Origin: DASQEH01 sp035633755
Lineage (GTDB): Bacteria; Actinomycetota; Actinomycetes; Propionibacteriales; Nocardioidaceae
Length of the DNA stretch: 64,000 nucleotides
Assembly: GCA_035633755.1 (NCBI GenBank)
Contig: DASQEH010000031.1
Location: 42,473-106,472, forward strand
Reading direction: 5' to 3'
In this document: piece by piece, positions 43,204-52,624 of the stretch
Layout of the letters: every line of letters starts with the position of its first letter
Numbering within the stretch: position 1 is the first letter of the stretch
Notes under the pieces: generated by a model
What the model was told of the DNA's origin: nothing
Database searches by the model: none
The model's input: the letters and a program-made list of their open reading frames with translations, nothing else
Position numbers and translations under genes: made by a program

Positions 43204-43272
43204 GGCCGGCTGGCGTTCCGACGGCTCGCCCGACGGCGCACTCCCGCTGGGGCGGGGTCCCGCCAGCCGGCC
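43204..43272 (+). terminator. Large perfect inverted repeat after rluD, probable terminator
   Basis: GGCCGGCTGGCG (43204-43215) and CGCCAGCCGGCC (43261-43272) are perfect 12-bp complements separated by 45 GC-rich bases that can fold further. It lies 37 bp after the rluD stop and before the dnaE promoter. There is no U-run, as is usual for actinobacterial terminators. Confidence 0.55.
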
Positions 43273-43359
43273 CTAGGCGAGGCGCTAGCGCTGAGCGTCA
43301 TCGGCGCACGGCACGTAGTTTTCTTGGGTGTCGGTGCCGTCGAGCACACTGGTTCGGCG

Positions 43360-43365
43360 TAGGCT
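43360..43365 (+). promoter_or_regulatory. -10 element (TAGGCT) for dnaE
   Basis: TAGGCT lies 82 nt upstream of the dnaE ATG in the 281-base gap after rluD. The remainder of that gap holds the terminator-like repeat and no gene. Confidence 0.45.
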
Positions 43366-43447
43366 GATGCCCCTTCCCCAGGCTCAGCCGCCCGTTCACG
43401 GTGCGGTGGTTTTGTCGTGTCGTTCTACCAGGTGAGGAGAGCCACCT

Positions 43448-46400
43448 ATGCCGAGCTCCTCGTCGTTCGTGCACCTGCACGCCCACACGGAGTTCTCCAT
43501 GCTCGACGGGGCGGCGCGGGTGGGCGAGCTCTTCGACGAGACCGTGCGCAAGTCGATGCCTGCGCTGGCGATGACCGACCACGGAAACATGTTCGGGGCG
43601 TTCGAGTTCTACTCGGCAGCGAAGGCTCGCGGGGTGAAGCCGATCATCGGCATCGAGGCGTACCTGACACCCGGGACCAGTCGCTTCGAGCGCAAGCGGG
43701 TCCAATGGGGCAACGGCGGGCGCGACGACGTGTCCGGCGGCGGCGCCTACACGCACGCCACGCTGCTCGCCGAGACCACGCATGGCATGCACAACCTCTT
43801 CCGGCTGTCGTCCCTGGCGTCCATCGAGGGTCAGTTCTACAAGCCGCGGATGGACCGCGAGCTGCTTTCGCGCTACAGCACGGGCATCATCGCGACCACG
43901 GGCTGTCCCTCCGGCGAGGTGCAGACCCTGCTTCGCCTCGGCAAGTACGACGACGCGCGGCAGTCGGCCGCGGACTTCCGCGACATCTTCGGCGCCGACA
44001 ACTACTTCCTCGAGCTGATGGACCACGGACTCGACATCGAGGCCCGGGTCCGCGACGACCTGCTCCGCCTCGCCCGCGAGCTCGCACTGCCACTCCTCGC
44101 CACCAACGACCTGCACTACACCCGCCCCGAGGACGCGGTGGGCCACGAGGCGCTGTTGTGCGTCCAGTCCGGCTCGACGATTCATGACGCCAACCGGTTC
44201 CGGTTGGAAGGTGACGGCTACTACCTCAAGTCTCCCGACGAGATGCGGACGATCTGGCGTGACCTCCCCGAGGCCTGCGACAACACCCTTCTCATCGCCG
44301 AGCGATGCTCGGTGGAGTTCGCCGAAGGTCGCAACCTGATGCCCCGATTCCCCGTTCCGGACGGCGAGACGGAGGAGACGCTCTTCATCAAGCAGGTCCA
44401 CGAGGGGCTCGACCGCCGCTACCCGAACGGCGTTTCGGCCCAGGCGCGCGAACGGGCAGACCACGAGACCACGATCATCCTGCAGATGGGGTTCCCCGGG
44501 TACTTCCTGGTCACGGCGGACCTCATTGGTTGGGCCAAGTCCCAAGGCATCCGGGTCGGCCCGGGCCGGGGCTCGGCGACCGGGGCGATGGTGGCCTACG
44601 CGATGGGCATCACCGAGCTGGACCCCCTCGAGCACGGCCTGCTGTTCGAGCGGTTCCTCAACCCGGAGCGGGTCTCGATGCCCGACATCGACATCGACTT
44701 CGACGAGCGTCGTCGCGGTGAGGTCATGCGCTATGTCACCCAGCGCTACGGTGAGGACCGGGTTGCCCAGGTCGTCACCTACGGCACTATCAAGGCCAAG
44801 CAGGCTCTCAAGGACGCCTCCCGGGTGCTGGGCTACCCGTTCGCGATGGGCGAGCGCATCACCAAGGCGATGCCGCCGTCGGTGATGGGCAAGGACATCC
44901 CGCTCACCGCCGTCTTCGACAAGACGCACCGACGCCACGGTGAGGCCGGTGAGCTGCGGGCCCTGTACGAGAGTGACCCCGACGCCAAGAAGATCGTCGA
45001 CACCGCAGGGCAGCTCGAGAACCTCAAGCGGCAGTGGGGCGTGCACGCCTGCGCCGTGATCTTGTCCCGGGAGCCGCTGCTCGAGGTCATCCCGCTGATG
45101 AAGCGCGAGCAGGACGGCGCGATCATCACGCAGTTCGACTACCCGACCTGCGAAGCCCTCGGGCTGCTGAAGATGGACTTCCTCGGGCTGCGAAACCTGA
45201 CCGTGGTCGACGACTGCCTGGCCAACATTGCCCGCAACCGCCACGAACGGGTCGAGGTGGAGTCGCTCACCTTCGACGACCCCGCCACCTACCAGCTCCT
45301 CGGGCGCGGGGACACGCTCGGAGTCTTCCAGCTCGACGGCGGCCCGATGCGATCTCTGCTGCGCGGCATGAAGCCCGACGTCTTCGACGACATCACCGCA
45401 GTTCTGGCGTTGTACCGGCCAGGGCCGATGGCGACCAATGCCCACAACGACTACGCCGACCGCAAGAACCGCCGCCAGCAGGTCGTCCCCATCCATCCCG
45501 AGCTCGCTGAGCCCCTGAACGAGGTCCTCGGCGAGACCCACGGTCTGGTCGTCTATCAGGAGCAGGTGATGGCGATCGCCCAACGCGTCGCCGGCTACTC
45601 CCTCGCCAGCGCCGACCTGCTGCGACGCGCCATGGGCAAGAAGAAGAAGGCCGAGCTGGAGCAGCAGTACGAGGCGTTCTCCAGCGGCATGGCCGAGCGC
45701 GGCTTCTCGCCGGGTGCCGTCAAGGCGCTCTGGGACACCCTGTTGCCCTTCTGCGACTACGGATTCAACAAGAGCCACGGGGCCGGCTACGCGGTCGTCT
45801 CCTACTGGACCGCGTACCTCAAGGCGAACTACCCGTCGGAGTACATGGCAGCCCTGCTCACCAGCGTGCGCGACGACAAGGACAAGTCGGCCATCTACCT
45901 CAACGAGTGCCGCCGGATGGGCATCAAGGTGCTGCCACCCGACGTCAACGAATCCGCGGCGGACTTCACCCCTGTCGGCACTGACATCCGCTTCGGACTG
46001 TCGGCGATCCGCAACGTCGGGAACCACGTGGTCGACGGCCTCGTCGGGGCGAGAGAGTCGCAGGGCCGGTTCACCGACTTCGGTGACTTCATGACCAAGG
46101 TCCCGGTGGCGGTCTGCAACAAGCGGGTGCTGGAGTCGCTGTGCAAGGCCGGTGCCTTCGACTCGCTCGGTTACTCCCGCCGGGGACTCGTCGCGATCCA
46201 CGAAGACGCTGCCGACCAGTACCTGGACCTGAAACGCAACGAGGCGATCGGCCAGGACTCACTGTTCGGCGGTATCGACGACGACAGCTTCCAGACGGTT
46301 GCAGTCCAAGTCCCGACGATCCCGGAGTGGGACAAGCGTTCGCTGCTGGCCTATGAGCGCGACATGCTCGGCCTCTACGTCTCCGACCATCCGCTCAACG

Positions 46401-46972
46401 GCCTCGAACACGTTCTCGCCACGGCCAGCGACCTCACCATCGGCCAGCTCGTCACCGACGAGGACCGCCCCGAGGGGACGGTTGTCACGGTGGCCGGCCT
46501 GGTCACCTCCGTCGTCCGCAAGACCACCAAGAAGGGTGACGTGTACGCCGTCGTGTCCCTCGAGGACCTCGAGGGAACGGTCAACGTGATGGTCTTCCCG
46601 CGCGACTACCAGGCTGCCTCTGCGCTGCTCGTCGAGGATGCGGTCGTCCTGGTCAAGGGGCGGGCCAAGCGAGGTCGCGACGAGGCCGTCGAGCTCACCG
46701 CACTGGAGGTGTCCGCCCCCGCACTGAACCGCAGTGTCAACGAGGGTCCAGTCGTGATCTCCATGCCCACCGTTCGCGTCACCCCTCCCGTGGTCGAGCA
46801 GCTCAAGGATGTGCTCAGTACTCATCCAGGTGTCGCCGAAGTCCATCTGAAGCTGCAGTCAGCCGGCCGGACGATGGTGATGAAGCTCGACGAGCATCTT
46901 CGGGTCAACCCATCGGCCGCCCTGATGGCCGACCTCAAGGCGCTGCTCGGTCCTACGTGCCTGTCGGTATGA
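43448..46972 (+). CDS. dnaE: Replicative DNA polymerase III alpha subunit
   Basis: The chromosomal replicase. The 1174-residue protein has a PHP domain with complete metal-site motifs (HLHAHTEFSMLDGAARVGEL, TDHGNMFGAFEFY), the GPGRGSATGAMVAYAMGI palm loop, MPDIDIDFDERRRGEVMRY (catalytic D413, D415, D417), CAVILSREPLLEVIPL, MGKKKKAELEQQYE, the fingers/HhH region (ESQGRFTDFGDFMTK) and an OB fold (TVVTVAGLVTSVVRKT). The ATG has GAGGAGAG upstream. The PHP domain looks intact, as in actinobacterial DnaE1 where it proofreads. The stop overlaps the next gene by ATGA. Confidence 0.97.
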   Translation: MPSSSSFVHLHAHTEFSMLDGAARVGELFDETVRKSMPALAMTDHGNMFGAFEFYSAAKARGVKPIIGIEAYLTPGTSRFERKRVQWGNGGRDDVSGGGAYTHATLLAETTHGMHNLFRLSSLASIEGQFYKPRMDRELLSRYSTGIIATTGCPSGEVQTLLRLGKYDDARQSAADFRDIFGADNYFLELMDHGLDIEARVRDDLLRLARELALPLLATNDLHYTRPEDAVGHEALLCVQSGSTIHDANRFRLEGDGYYLKSPDEMRTIWRDLPEACDNTLLIAERCSVEFAEGRNLMPRFPVPDGETEETLFIKQVHEGLDRRYPNGVSAQARERADHETTIILQMGFPGYFLVTADLIGWAKSQGIRVGPGRGSATGAMVAYAMGITELDPLEHGLLFERFLNPERVSMPDIDIDFDERRRGEVMRYVTQRYGEDRVAQVVTYGTIKAKQALKDASRVLGYPFAMGERITKAMPPSVMGKDIPLTAVFDKTHRRHGEAGELRALYESDPDAKKIVDTAGQLENLKRQWGVHACAVILSREPLLEVIPLMKREQDGAIITQFDYPTCEALGLLKMDFLGLRNLTVVDDCLANIARNRHERVEVESLTFDDPATYQLLGRGDTLGVFQLDGGPMRSLLRGMKPDVFDDITAVLALYRPGPMATNAHNDYADRKNRRQQVVPIHPELAEPLNEVLGETHGLVVYQEQVMAIAQRVAGYSLASADLLRRAMGKKKKAELEQQYEAFSSGMAERGFSPGAVKALWDTLLPFCDYGFNKSHGAGYAVVSYWTAYLKANYPSEYMAALLTSVRDDKDKSAIYLNECRRMGIKVLPPDVNESAADFTPVGTDIRFGLSAIRNVGNHVVDGLVGARESQGRFTDFGDFMTKVPVAVCNKRVLESLCKAGAFDSLGYSRRGLVAIHEDAADQYLDLKRNEAIGQDSLFGGIDDDSFQTVAVQVPTIPEWDKRSLLAYERDMLGLYVSDHPLNGLEHVLATASDLTIGQLVTDEDRPEGTVVTVAGLVTSVVRKTTKKGDVYAVVSLEDLEGTVNVMVFPRDYQAASALLVEDAVVLVKGRAKRGRDEAVELTALEVSAPALNRSVNEGPVVISMPTVRVTPPVVEQLKDVLSTHPGVAEVHLKLQSAGRTMVMKLDEHLRVNPSAALMADLKALLGPTCLSV

Positions 46973-47520
46973 CGTCGAGCCCGACGGTGCCACCGGTCGG
47001 GTCGTCGCTGGCTCCGCGGGGCTCGTCGTCGCCGGCGGCCGCAGGCGGCTTCGTACTGAAGGCGAGCCTGGCCGGGGCTGTGCTGGCGGTCCCGGCTGCC
47101 TGGATCTGGGCCAGGGTGGCAGACCCACCGCAGGCGGAGCTGACTGCCCGAGGAGTGTCGCTCGGCGAGTCGCAGCTCAACCAGCAGTCAGAGATCACGT
47201 TGTGGTTCCTCGTCGTCGGCCTCGCCGTCGGCACGGCTGCCGGACTCGGTACCGGCCTCCTGGGACGTTGCCGGGGCATGGTCACCGTGGCGGCGGTCGT
47301 TGTGATGTGCTTGGTGGGGGCCGCGCTGACCGCCTTCCTCGGGATATCGGTGTTCGGCCCCGACGCTGAGGCCGACCTTGCCCGCTCGGCGATCGGCGAG
47401 TCGGTCACGAGCGACCTTCGGGTGGACAGCCTGCTCGCCTATCTGGGGTGGCCGATCGGCGGACTCGCCGGTCTGTGCGTGGCTATCTACACCTGGCCAG
47501 TTACGCCAAACGACGCCTAG
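46969..47520 (+). CDS. Small membrane protein, DUF2567-like
   Basis: A 183-residue protein with about four membrane helices (SLAGAVLAVPAAWIWARVA, LWFLVVGLAVGTAAGLGTG, VTVAAVVVMCLVGAALTAFL and LLAYLGWPIGGLAGLCVAIY) and a short proline-rich N-terminus. The layout and position after dnaE resemble actinobacterial DUF2567 proteins, but no strict motif proves this. The ATG at 46969 overlaps the dnaE stop by 4 bp, preferred over GTG 46957. Function is unknown. Confidence 0.7.
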   Translation: MTSSPTVPPVGSSLAPRGSSSPAAAGGFVLKASLAGAVLAVPAAWIWARVADPPQAELTARGVSLGESQLNQQSEITLWFLVVGLAVGTAAGLGTGLLGRCRGMVTVAAVVVMCLVGAALTAFLGISVFGPDAEADLARSAIGESVTSDLRVDSLLAYLGWPIGGLAGLCVAIYTWPVTPNDA

Positions 47521-47537
47521 GCGGAGGTACCGTCGAG

Positions 47538-47543
47538 TAGCCT
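47538..47543 (+). promoter_or_regulatory. Possible -10 element (TAGCCT) for the DUF3352 gene
   Basis: TAGCCT lies 33 nt before the ATG at 47577, in the 56-base gap after the DUF2567-like gene; AGAGG in the leader would serve as ribosome site. Confidence 0.35.
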
Positions 47544-47576
47544 CAAGCGGCCGTCTCCGTCGACCCAGAGGCCACG

Positions 47577-49250
47577 ATGTCGAACCCGCCGATTCCTCCG
47601 CCGCATGACCAGCCCGGCGGTTCGGGATCGCACGCGCGGTCGTTCGAGCATCTCCCTCCTTACGGGGGTGGTCCTCCGCAGGACGGTGAGCCAGACGTCG
47701 GCACGCCGCCTCCACCGCGGCGTGGGCGTGGCAAGAAGGTTCTTGCGGTCACGGCCGCGCTGGCGCTGCTCTTGGGCGGTGGGGGTTGGGCCTTCTACGC
47801 AGCCGACCCCCTGCACCTTTTCGAGGCAGGACCGCAGGCGGCGGAGGCGATCCCCAGTGAGGCGCTCTTCTACCTGGGTATGGATGCCGACCCATCAGCC
47901 AAGCAGAAGATCGAGGCGGTTCGCTTCTTGGAGAATTTCCCCTACTTTCGGGAGCACTCGGGGCTGAGCGACGCAGAGTCTGACATCCGTGCCCTTGTCG
48001 TCGAGAAGGCGCTCGACTCCGCCGGGTGCAACGGCGTCAGCTACGACGACAGCGTCAAGCCATGGCTGGGGGACAAGTTCGGGTTCGCCTTGATGGCGGC
48101 GCCGAGCAGCGGCGCGGACCCGGTACCGCTGGTAGCGATCGAGTCGACCGATGACGAGCGCGCCGAGAGCGGCCTGGCCGACCTCGCCGAGTGTGGCCAG
48201 CAGATGACGGGCGCAGACTTCGGCTACGCCTTCGAAGGTGGCTACGTCGTCATCGCCGAGACGCAAGCCCTGGCCGAGGAGCACGCCTCTGCAGCACGGG
48301 ACACCTCCCTCGCCGACAACGACGACTTCGGCGCTGACATGGACTCCTTGGGTGATCTGGGTGTGGTCACGATGTGGGCCGACATCGCTGGCCTGGACGC
48401 CTCCACGGACGAGGTGGCGACGGCCACGGATCTGCCGGCAGCAGACTTCGGGCTGCTGTCTGACACCTACGAGCGGGCGGCTGCGACGGTTCGTTTCACA
48501 AGTGGCCGGGCTGAGCTCGCCAGCAGTATCTACGGTCGGACCACCGACATCAGCCACGACGACAACGCCGTGGTGGACCTGCCGGCCTCGACCATCTTCG
48601 CCATGTCCGAGGCCGGCGGCGCCAACCGGATCGAAGCGTCCTGGGACGACATCATGCGGGCGGTCGCCTCCGAAGGTGTCGACGTCGACGCCGAGATCGC
48701 CTCTTTCGAGGAGGAGACAGGCTTCACTCTGCCCGACGACCTGGAGACCTTCTTCGGTGACAACGTGATGCTCGCCATCGACAGCGAAGGGATCGGCGAT
48801 GTCTCGTTCGACGAGGACGCCGTTGAGTCGCTCGACATCGGCGTCCGGTTCACCAACGACCCAGCCGACCTCGAGGCGCTGTACGCCAAGTTCGCGGATG
48901 CCGTGGCCGGTCCGGGCGGTGAGGACCTGCCCGTGTCCAAGATCGAGGCTGACGATGGCTTGGTAGTCGCCACCAACGACACGTACGGTCAACGCCTTGC
49001 TGACCTCGGCGGCGGTCTAGGGGAGACCGAGGCCTTCCAGTCGGTGCTCGATGACGCCGCGAGCAAGGAGTTCGTCCTCTTCTTCAACCTCGACCTGGGC
49101 GAGGAGCACATTCTGAGTGGGCTCGACGATGGCTCGGCACAGGGCGGCGAGGACGCGGCCAACCTCGAGGTGCTGCAAGCGATCGGTGTCAGCAGCGAGA
49201 CCGACGGGGACTACTCCGTCGTCACTGTCCGGGTCTCGGTCAACGACTGA
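47577..49250 (+). CDS. DUF3352 family anchored extracytoplasmic protein
   Basis: A 557-residue protein. A proline-rich cytoplasmic N-terminus leads through a basic RRGRGKKV stretch into one membrane helix (VLAVTAALALLLGGGGWAFY), with about 480 acidic residues outside. The EAIPSEALFYLGMDADPSAKQ strand and the repeated VALMAA/ARMADI-like beta-alpha pattern (GDKFGFALMAAP, LVAIESTDDERA) match DUF3352 proteins. The acidic Asp/Glu content is high throughout. It probably shares expression with the dnaE region. No enzymatic motif is seen. Confidence 0.78.
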   Translation: MSNPPIPPPHDQPGGSGSHARSFEHLPPYGGGPPQDGEPDVGTPPPPRRGRGKKVLAVTAALALLLGGGGWAFYAADPLHLFEAGPQAAEAIPSEALFYLGMDADPSAKQKIEAVRFLENFPYFREHSGLSDAESDIRALVVEKALDSAGCNGVSYDDSVKPWLGDKFGFALMAAPSSGADPVPLVAIESTDDERAESGLADLAECGQQMTGADFGYAFEGGYVVIAETQALAEEHASAARDTSLADNDDFGADMDSLGDLGVVTMWADIAGLDASTDEVATATDLPAADFGLLSDTYERAAATVRFTSGRAELASSIYGRTTDISHDDNAVVDLPASTIFAMSEAGGANRIEASWDDIMRAVASEGVDVDAEIASFEEETGFTLPDDLETFFGDNVMLAIDSEGIGDVSFDEDAVESLDIGVRFTNDPADLEALYAKFADAVAGPGGEDLPVSKIEADDGLVVATNDTYGQRLADLGGGLGETEAFQSVLDDAASKEFVLFFNLDLGEEHILSGLDDGSAQGGEDAANLEVLQAIGVSSETDGDYSVVTVRVSVND

Positions 49251-49350
49251 CGCTCTCGGCGACCCGACAGCCGCCGGTGCGCGAGGTGGTCGGGCGGGGT
49301 CAAGGATGTGGGTGCGTCGGCAGCCAGGACGTCCATGCCTTCGTGCGTCG

Positions 49351-49427
49351 GACCGTCAGTTCGGCGACCCGCCGTCTGCGCCACTGTGCGGCGGACCAGT
49401 CAGTTCGGCGACCATGCCGTCCGCGCC
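49351..49427. repeat. Imperfect 33-bp direct repeats between convergent genes
   Basis: Two copies sharing GTCAGTTCGGCGACC and GCCGTC-GCGCCA lie at 49351-49383 and about 49394-49427, the second overlapping the 3' end of the Lon-substrate-domain gene. Inverted GACGTCCATG (49329-49338) and CATGGACGTC (49427-49436) flank them, so the segment can also fold as a large stem between the two convergent genes. Confidence 0.65.
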
Positions 49428-50080
49428 ATGGACGTCGCCGGGAGGGACCTGATGGCGGAGATGGCCCGCAGTTCCGACCGCATCATCGAGGTGCAGAGCC
49501 GCAGCCGCGAGAGGACATCCGGCGCCTCGAGCAGCGCCTGCCGCTCCGCGAGGTTCAAGACCAGGGCAGCCGCCAGGGCATAGGACAGCTCGGCTGAGTC
49601 TGCAGGTGCAACACCGTCGAGGACGTCGTCTCCGCGGAGGTTCTCGATCGTGTCGCGGTAGACCGAGAACACATCGCGTGCGATGGCGGTGACCTGGACG
49701 AGCTCGCTGGGGAACTGACCGCCAGGTGGGTCGGGGAGCCAGGTCACATCAGCGCGCAGGTAGTCCTGGCTGCTGTCCAGGCGCTCCACATGGAACCGGC
49801 GCCGCCCCACGGCGGTGAGCTCGAACGTCCCGTCCTCGTTGGCCGAGACGTTCGTTGCCAGTGCAGAGCACCCGGTGCGCTGAATGGTGTGTACCCCCCG
49901 CTCTCCGACCTCGTAGCCGACCTTGATGGCAACCACACCGAACTCGCGGCTGGCGTCAACGGGGAGCTGCGCCAGGTCGCGTACCAGCGTGCGGTACCGG
50001 TCCTCGAAGACGTGGAGTGGCAGCACCATCCCCGGGAACAACACAAGGTGGAGGGGGAACAGCGGAAGCGGATCGCTCAC
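49400..50080 (-). CDS. LON peptidase substrate-binding domain protein
   Basis: A 226-residue stand-alone Lon N-terminal (LAN/PUA-like) domain without the ATPase or protease parts. It starts SDPLPLFPLHLVLFPGMVLP, then HVFEDRYRTLVRDL, FGVVAIKVGYEVGERG, and a helical C-terminal half (LSRLRLCTSMMRSELRAISA). The GTG at 50080 is 7 nt after a TAGGTT -10, consistent with leaderless expression. It is convergent with the DUF3352 gene and divergent from hisD. Function is unknown; substrate recognition is only implied by the domain name. Confidence 0.87.
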   Translation of the reverse strand: MSDPLPLFPLHLVLFPGMVLPLHVFEDRYRTLVRDLAQLPVDASREFGVVAIKVGYEVGERGVHTIQRTGCSALATNVSANEDGTFELTAVGRRRFHVERLDSSQDYLRADVTWLPDPPGGQFPSELVQVTAIARDVFSVYRDTIENLRGDDVLDGVAPADSAELSYALAAALVLNLAERQALLEAPDVLSRLRLCTSMMRSELRAISAIRSLPATSMARTAWSPN

Positions 50081-50087
50081 AGCCTCG

Positions 50088-50093
50088 AACCTA
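50088..50093 (-). promoter_or_regulatory. -10 element (TAGGTT), leaderless LON-domain gene
   Basis: TAGGTT on the minus strand ends 7 nt before the GTG at 50080, with no Shine-Dalgarno site. Confidence 0.45.
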
Positions 50094-50156
50094 ACAGCCG
50101 GGGTGGTCCGAACCGGGCATTTGAGACGAGCCGGGGTTGCGCTGTCGGCGGCTCCT

Positions 50157-50162
50157 TAAACT
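50157..50162 (+). promoter_or_regulatory. -10 element (TAAACT), leaderless hisD promoter
   Basis: TAAACT ends 6 nt before the hisD ATG at 50169, so the his operon transcript probably begins at the start codon. No attenuator or leader peptide fits in this gap. Confidence 0.55.
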
Positions 50163-50168
50163 AGCGGA

Positions 50169-51488
50169 ATGATCCAGACTCTTGACCTGCGTGGTCGGGC
50201 TCGCCACGGTCGCGTGGACTACCGCAGCCTCCTGCCGCGCGCGGAGCTCGATGTGGCGTCCGCGTCCGAGGTTGCCTGGACATTGTGTGAGGAGGTCCGC
50301 ACTCAGGGCCGGGCCGCGCTGGTGCGGCAGGCTCGGGACTTCGACAGGGTGGACATCGACGCGGTCAAGGTCGCCCCCTCGGCCCTGAGCGCAGCGTTGA
50401 GCTCGCTGGATGCCGATACCCGGGTCGCGCTCGAGGAGTCCATCAACCGGCTCCGCAAGACGTGCGCAGCGGAGGTTCCCGCTGACATCGAGACCGAGGT
50501 GGCCCCAGGCGCATACGTGACTCAGCGCCAGGTGCCTGTCGGTCGAGTCGGCCTTTATGTGCCCGCCGGCAACGCGCCTCTCGTCTCGTCCGTGGTGATG
50601 AATGTCGTTCCGGCTCAGATGGCAGGCGTCGCGTCGATCGCGCTAGCCAGCCCAGCGCAGCGAGAGTACGGCGGTCTCCCTCACCCGGCGATCCTCGCGG
50701 CCTGTGCACTTCTCGAGGTGGACGAGGTGTACGTCGCTGGAGGAGCCGGCGCCGTTGCGATGTTCGCCTACGGCTACGACGACGCAGACGGCGGTTGTGG
50801 TCGCGCCGATCTGGTGTGTGGCCCTGCGAACATCTACGGCGTGGCGGCCAAGCGGCTGCTACGCGGTGTGGTGGGCATCGACTCCGAAGCGGGCCCCACA
50901 GAGATCGCCATCCTCGCCGACGGGAGCGCCGATCCGGCCTTGGTCGCGGTGGACCTGATCAGCCAGGCCGAGCACGACGTCGTCGCGGCCGCAGTTCTGG
51001 TCACCGACTCCGAGACCCTCGCCACGGCAGTCGAGGCGGAGCTGGCTCGTCGGGTGGCGGCTACCAAGCACGCCGAGCGCGTCACCGAGGCGCTGTCAGG
51101 GCGGCAGTCGGCGATCGTCCTCGTCGACGACCTCGACCAGGGCACCGATGTCGTTGACGCCTACGCCGCGGAGCACCTTGAGATTCATACCGTCGATGCA
51201 GAGGCTCGCGCCCTGCTCGTGCACAACGCGGGCGCAATCTTCGTCGGGCCCCACACGCCGGTCTCATTGGGGGACTACTGCGCCGGGTCGAACCACGTCC
51301 TGCCGACCGGGGGAGCGGCCAGCCACTCCTCGGGGTTGTCGGTGCGGTCCTTCCTCAGGACCGTTCAGCTGGTTCGCTACTCGGAGCCTGCGCTTCGCGC
51401 TGCCGCGCCGGCTGTGCTGGCGCTGTCGCAGGCAGAGGACCTGCCGGGCCACGGCGATGCTGTCCGCGCCCGGCTCGAACAGCAGTGA
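50169..51488 (+). CDS. hisD: Histidinol dehydrogenase HisD
   Basis: It oxidises histidinol to histidine in two NAD-dependent steps. The 439-residue protein has VPVGRVGLYVPAGNAPLVSS, VAGGAGAVAMFAYG, VCGPANIYGVAAKRLL, GPTEIAILADGSADP, the SQAEHDVVAAAVLV zinc-site region and PTGGAASHSSGLSV, all family marks. It is the first gene of the his operon with a leaderless -10 upstream. The stop overlaps hisC by GTGA. Confidence 0.97.
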   Translation: MIQTLDLRGRARHGRVDYRSLLPRAELDVASASEVAWTLCEEVRTQGRAALVRQARDFDRVDIDAVKVAPSALSAALSSLDADTRVALEESINRLRKTCAAEVPADIETEVAPGAYVTQRQVPVGRVGLYVPAGNAPLVSSVVMNVVPAQMAGVASIALASPAQREYGGLPHPAILAACALLEVDEVYVAGGAGAVAMFAYGYDDADGGCGRADLVCGPANIYGVAAKRLLRGVVGIDSEAGPTEIAILADGSADPALVAVDLISQAEHDVVAAAVLVTDSETLATAVEAELARRVAATKHAERVTEALSGRQSAIVLVDDLDQGTDVVDAYAAEHLEIHTVDAEARALLVHNAGAIFVGPHTPVSLGDYCAGSNHVLPTGGAASHSSGLSVRSFLRTVQLVRYSEPALRAAAPAVLALSQAEDLPGHGDAVRARLEQQ

Positions 51489-52624
51489 CGCGGCCTTCCG
51501 TGCTCCCGCTGAGGCCAGAGCTCGTCGGGGTCCGACCCTACGGTGCTCCACAGCTCGACGTCGCCGTGCAGCTCAACGTCAACGAGAACCCCTACCCGCC
51601 GTCCCCGCGTACACAGCAGTCGATCGTCTCAGCGGTGGCTGACGTCGCCGAGCGGCTCAACCGCTACCCCGACCGGGAAGCCTCTGCGCTGCGCGCCGAT
51701 CTGGCGGCGTACCTGGGTCACGGCCTCACCGCCCAGCGGGTCTGGGCGGCCAACGGCTCCAACGAGGTGATGCTGCAGGTGCTCCAGGCCTTCGGTGGGC
51801 CGGGGCGCACGGCACTGTCGTTCTCCCCGACGTACTCGATGTACCCGGAGTATGCTCGCGCGACGTTCACGCGATGGGTCACCAAGCCCCGGTCCGCGTC
51901 TTTCGACGTCGAACTCGTGCCGGCCTTGAGGGCGATTGATGCGGAGCAACCCTCTGTGGTGCTGCTCGCTTCGCCGAACAACCCCACCGGCAACGTCGTC
52001 GACCTGGAGGCTGTGCGGACGATCTGCCGGCAGTTCCCCGGCACGGTGATCATCATGGACGAGGCCTACGCCGAGTTCCGCCGCGAAGGCACGCGTTCGG
52101 CTGTCAGCCTGCTCGACGAATGCCCCAACCTCGCGGTGACGCGGACGATGTCCAAGGCCTTTGCGTTCGCGGGAGGACGCCTCGGGTATCTGGCATCCAG
52201 CGCGGACGTGGTCGACGCATTGCGCGTCGTGCGCCTGCCGTATCACCTCTCGTCGGTCACCCAGGCAGTGGCTCGGGCGGCACTCGCCAACGCCGACGAC
52301 CTGCTGGCGCGGGTCGCGGACCTGCGCGACCAGCGTGACCGGACGGTGGACGAGCTACGCGGGCTCGGACTGGAGGTTGCCGACTCCGACGCCAACTTCG
52401 TCCTGTTCGGCCGGTTCTTGGACCGGCATGCGGTCTGGCAAGGTGTCCTCGACCGCGGTGTCTTGATTCGCGAGGTGGGTCCGGACGGATGGTTGCGGGT
52501 GTCCATCGGTACAGCGGCGGAGATGGAGTCTTTCTTCGCTGCGGTGCGAGCCGTGCTCGAGGAGCCCGGTAACTCGGTACAGCGGGCCGAACCTGTCGGC
52601 GCGCGCGACCAGGGAGGCAGCTGA
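51485..52624 (+). CDS. hisC: Histidinol-phosphate aminotransferase HisC
   Basis: The PLP enzyme that makes histidinol phosphate. It has the LNVNENPYPPSPRTQQ start, RYPDREASALRADLA, NGSNEVMLQVLQAFGGPGRT, LLASPNNPTGNVV, VIIMDEAYAEFRREG and the PLP lysine K224 in TRTMSKAFAFAGGRLGY; Arg near the C-terminus is in WLRVSIGTAAEM. Length 379 is typical. The GTG overlaps hisD and the stop overlaps hisB by one base (TGATG). Confidence 0.96.
   Translation: MTRPSVLPLRPELVGVRPYGAPQLDVAVQLNVNENPYPPSPRTQQSIVSAVADVAERLNRYPDREASALRADLAAYLGHGLTAQRVWAANGSNEVMLQVLQAFGGPGRTALSFSPTYSMYPEYARATFTRWVTKPRSASFDVELVPALRAIDAEQPSVVLLASPNNPTGNVVDLEAVRTICRQFPGTVIIMDEAYAEFRREGTRSAVSLLDECPNLAVTRTMSKAFAFAGGRLGYLASSADVVDALRVVRLPYHLSSVTQAVARAALANADDLLARVADLRDQRDRTVDELRGLGLEVADSDANFVLFGRFLDRHAVWQGVLDRGVLIREVGPDGWLRVSIGTAAEMESFFAAVRAVLEEPGNSVQRAEPVGARDQGGS

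Noticed and set aside
43298..46201. 967-residue open frame on the minus strand opposite dnaE
   Set aside because: It is a high-GC antisense shadow: composition is Arg/Gly/Val/Leu-rich without domain motifs, and the plus strand is clearly dnaE.
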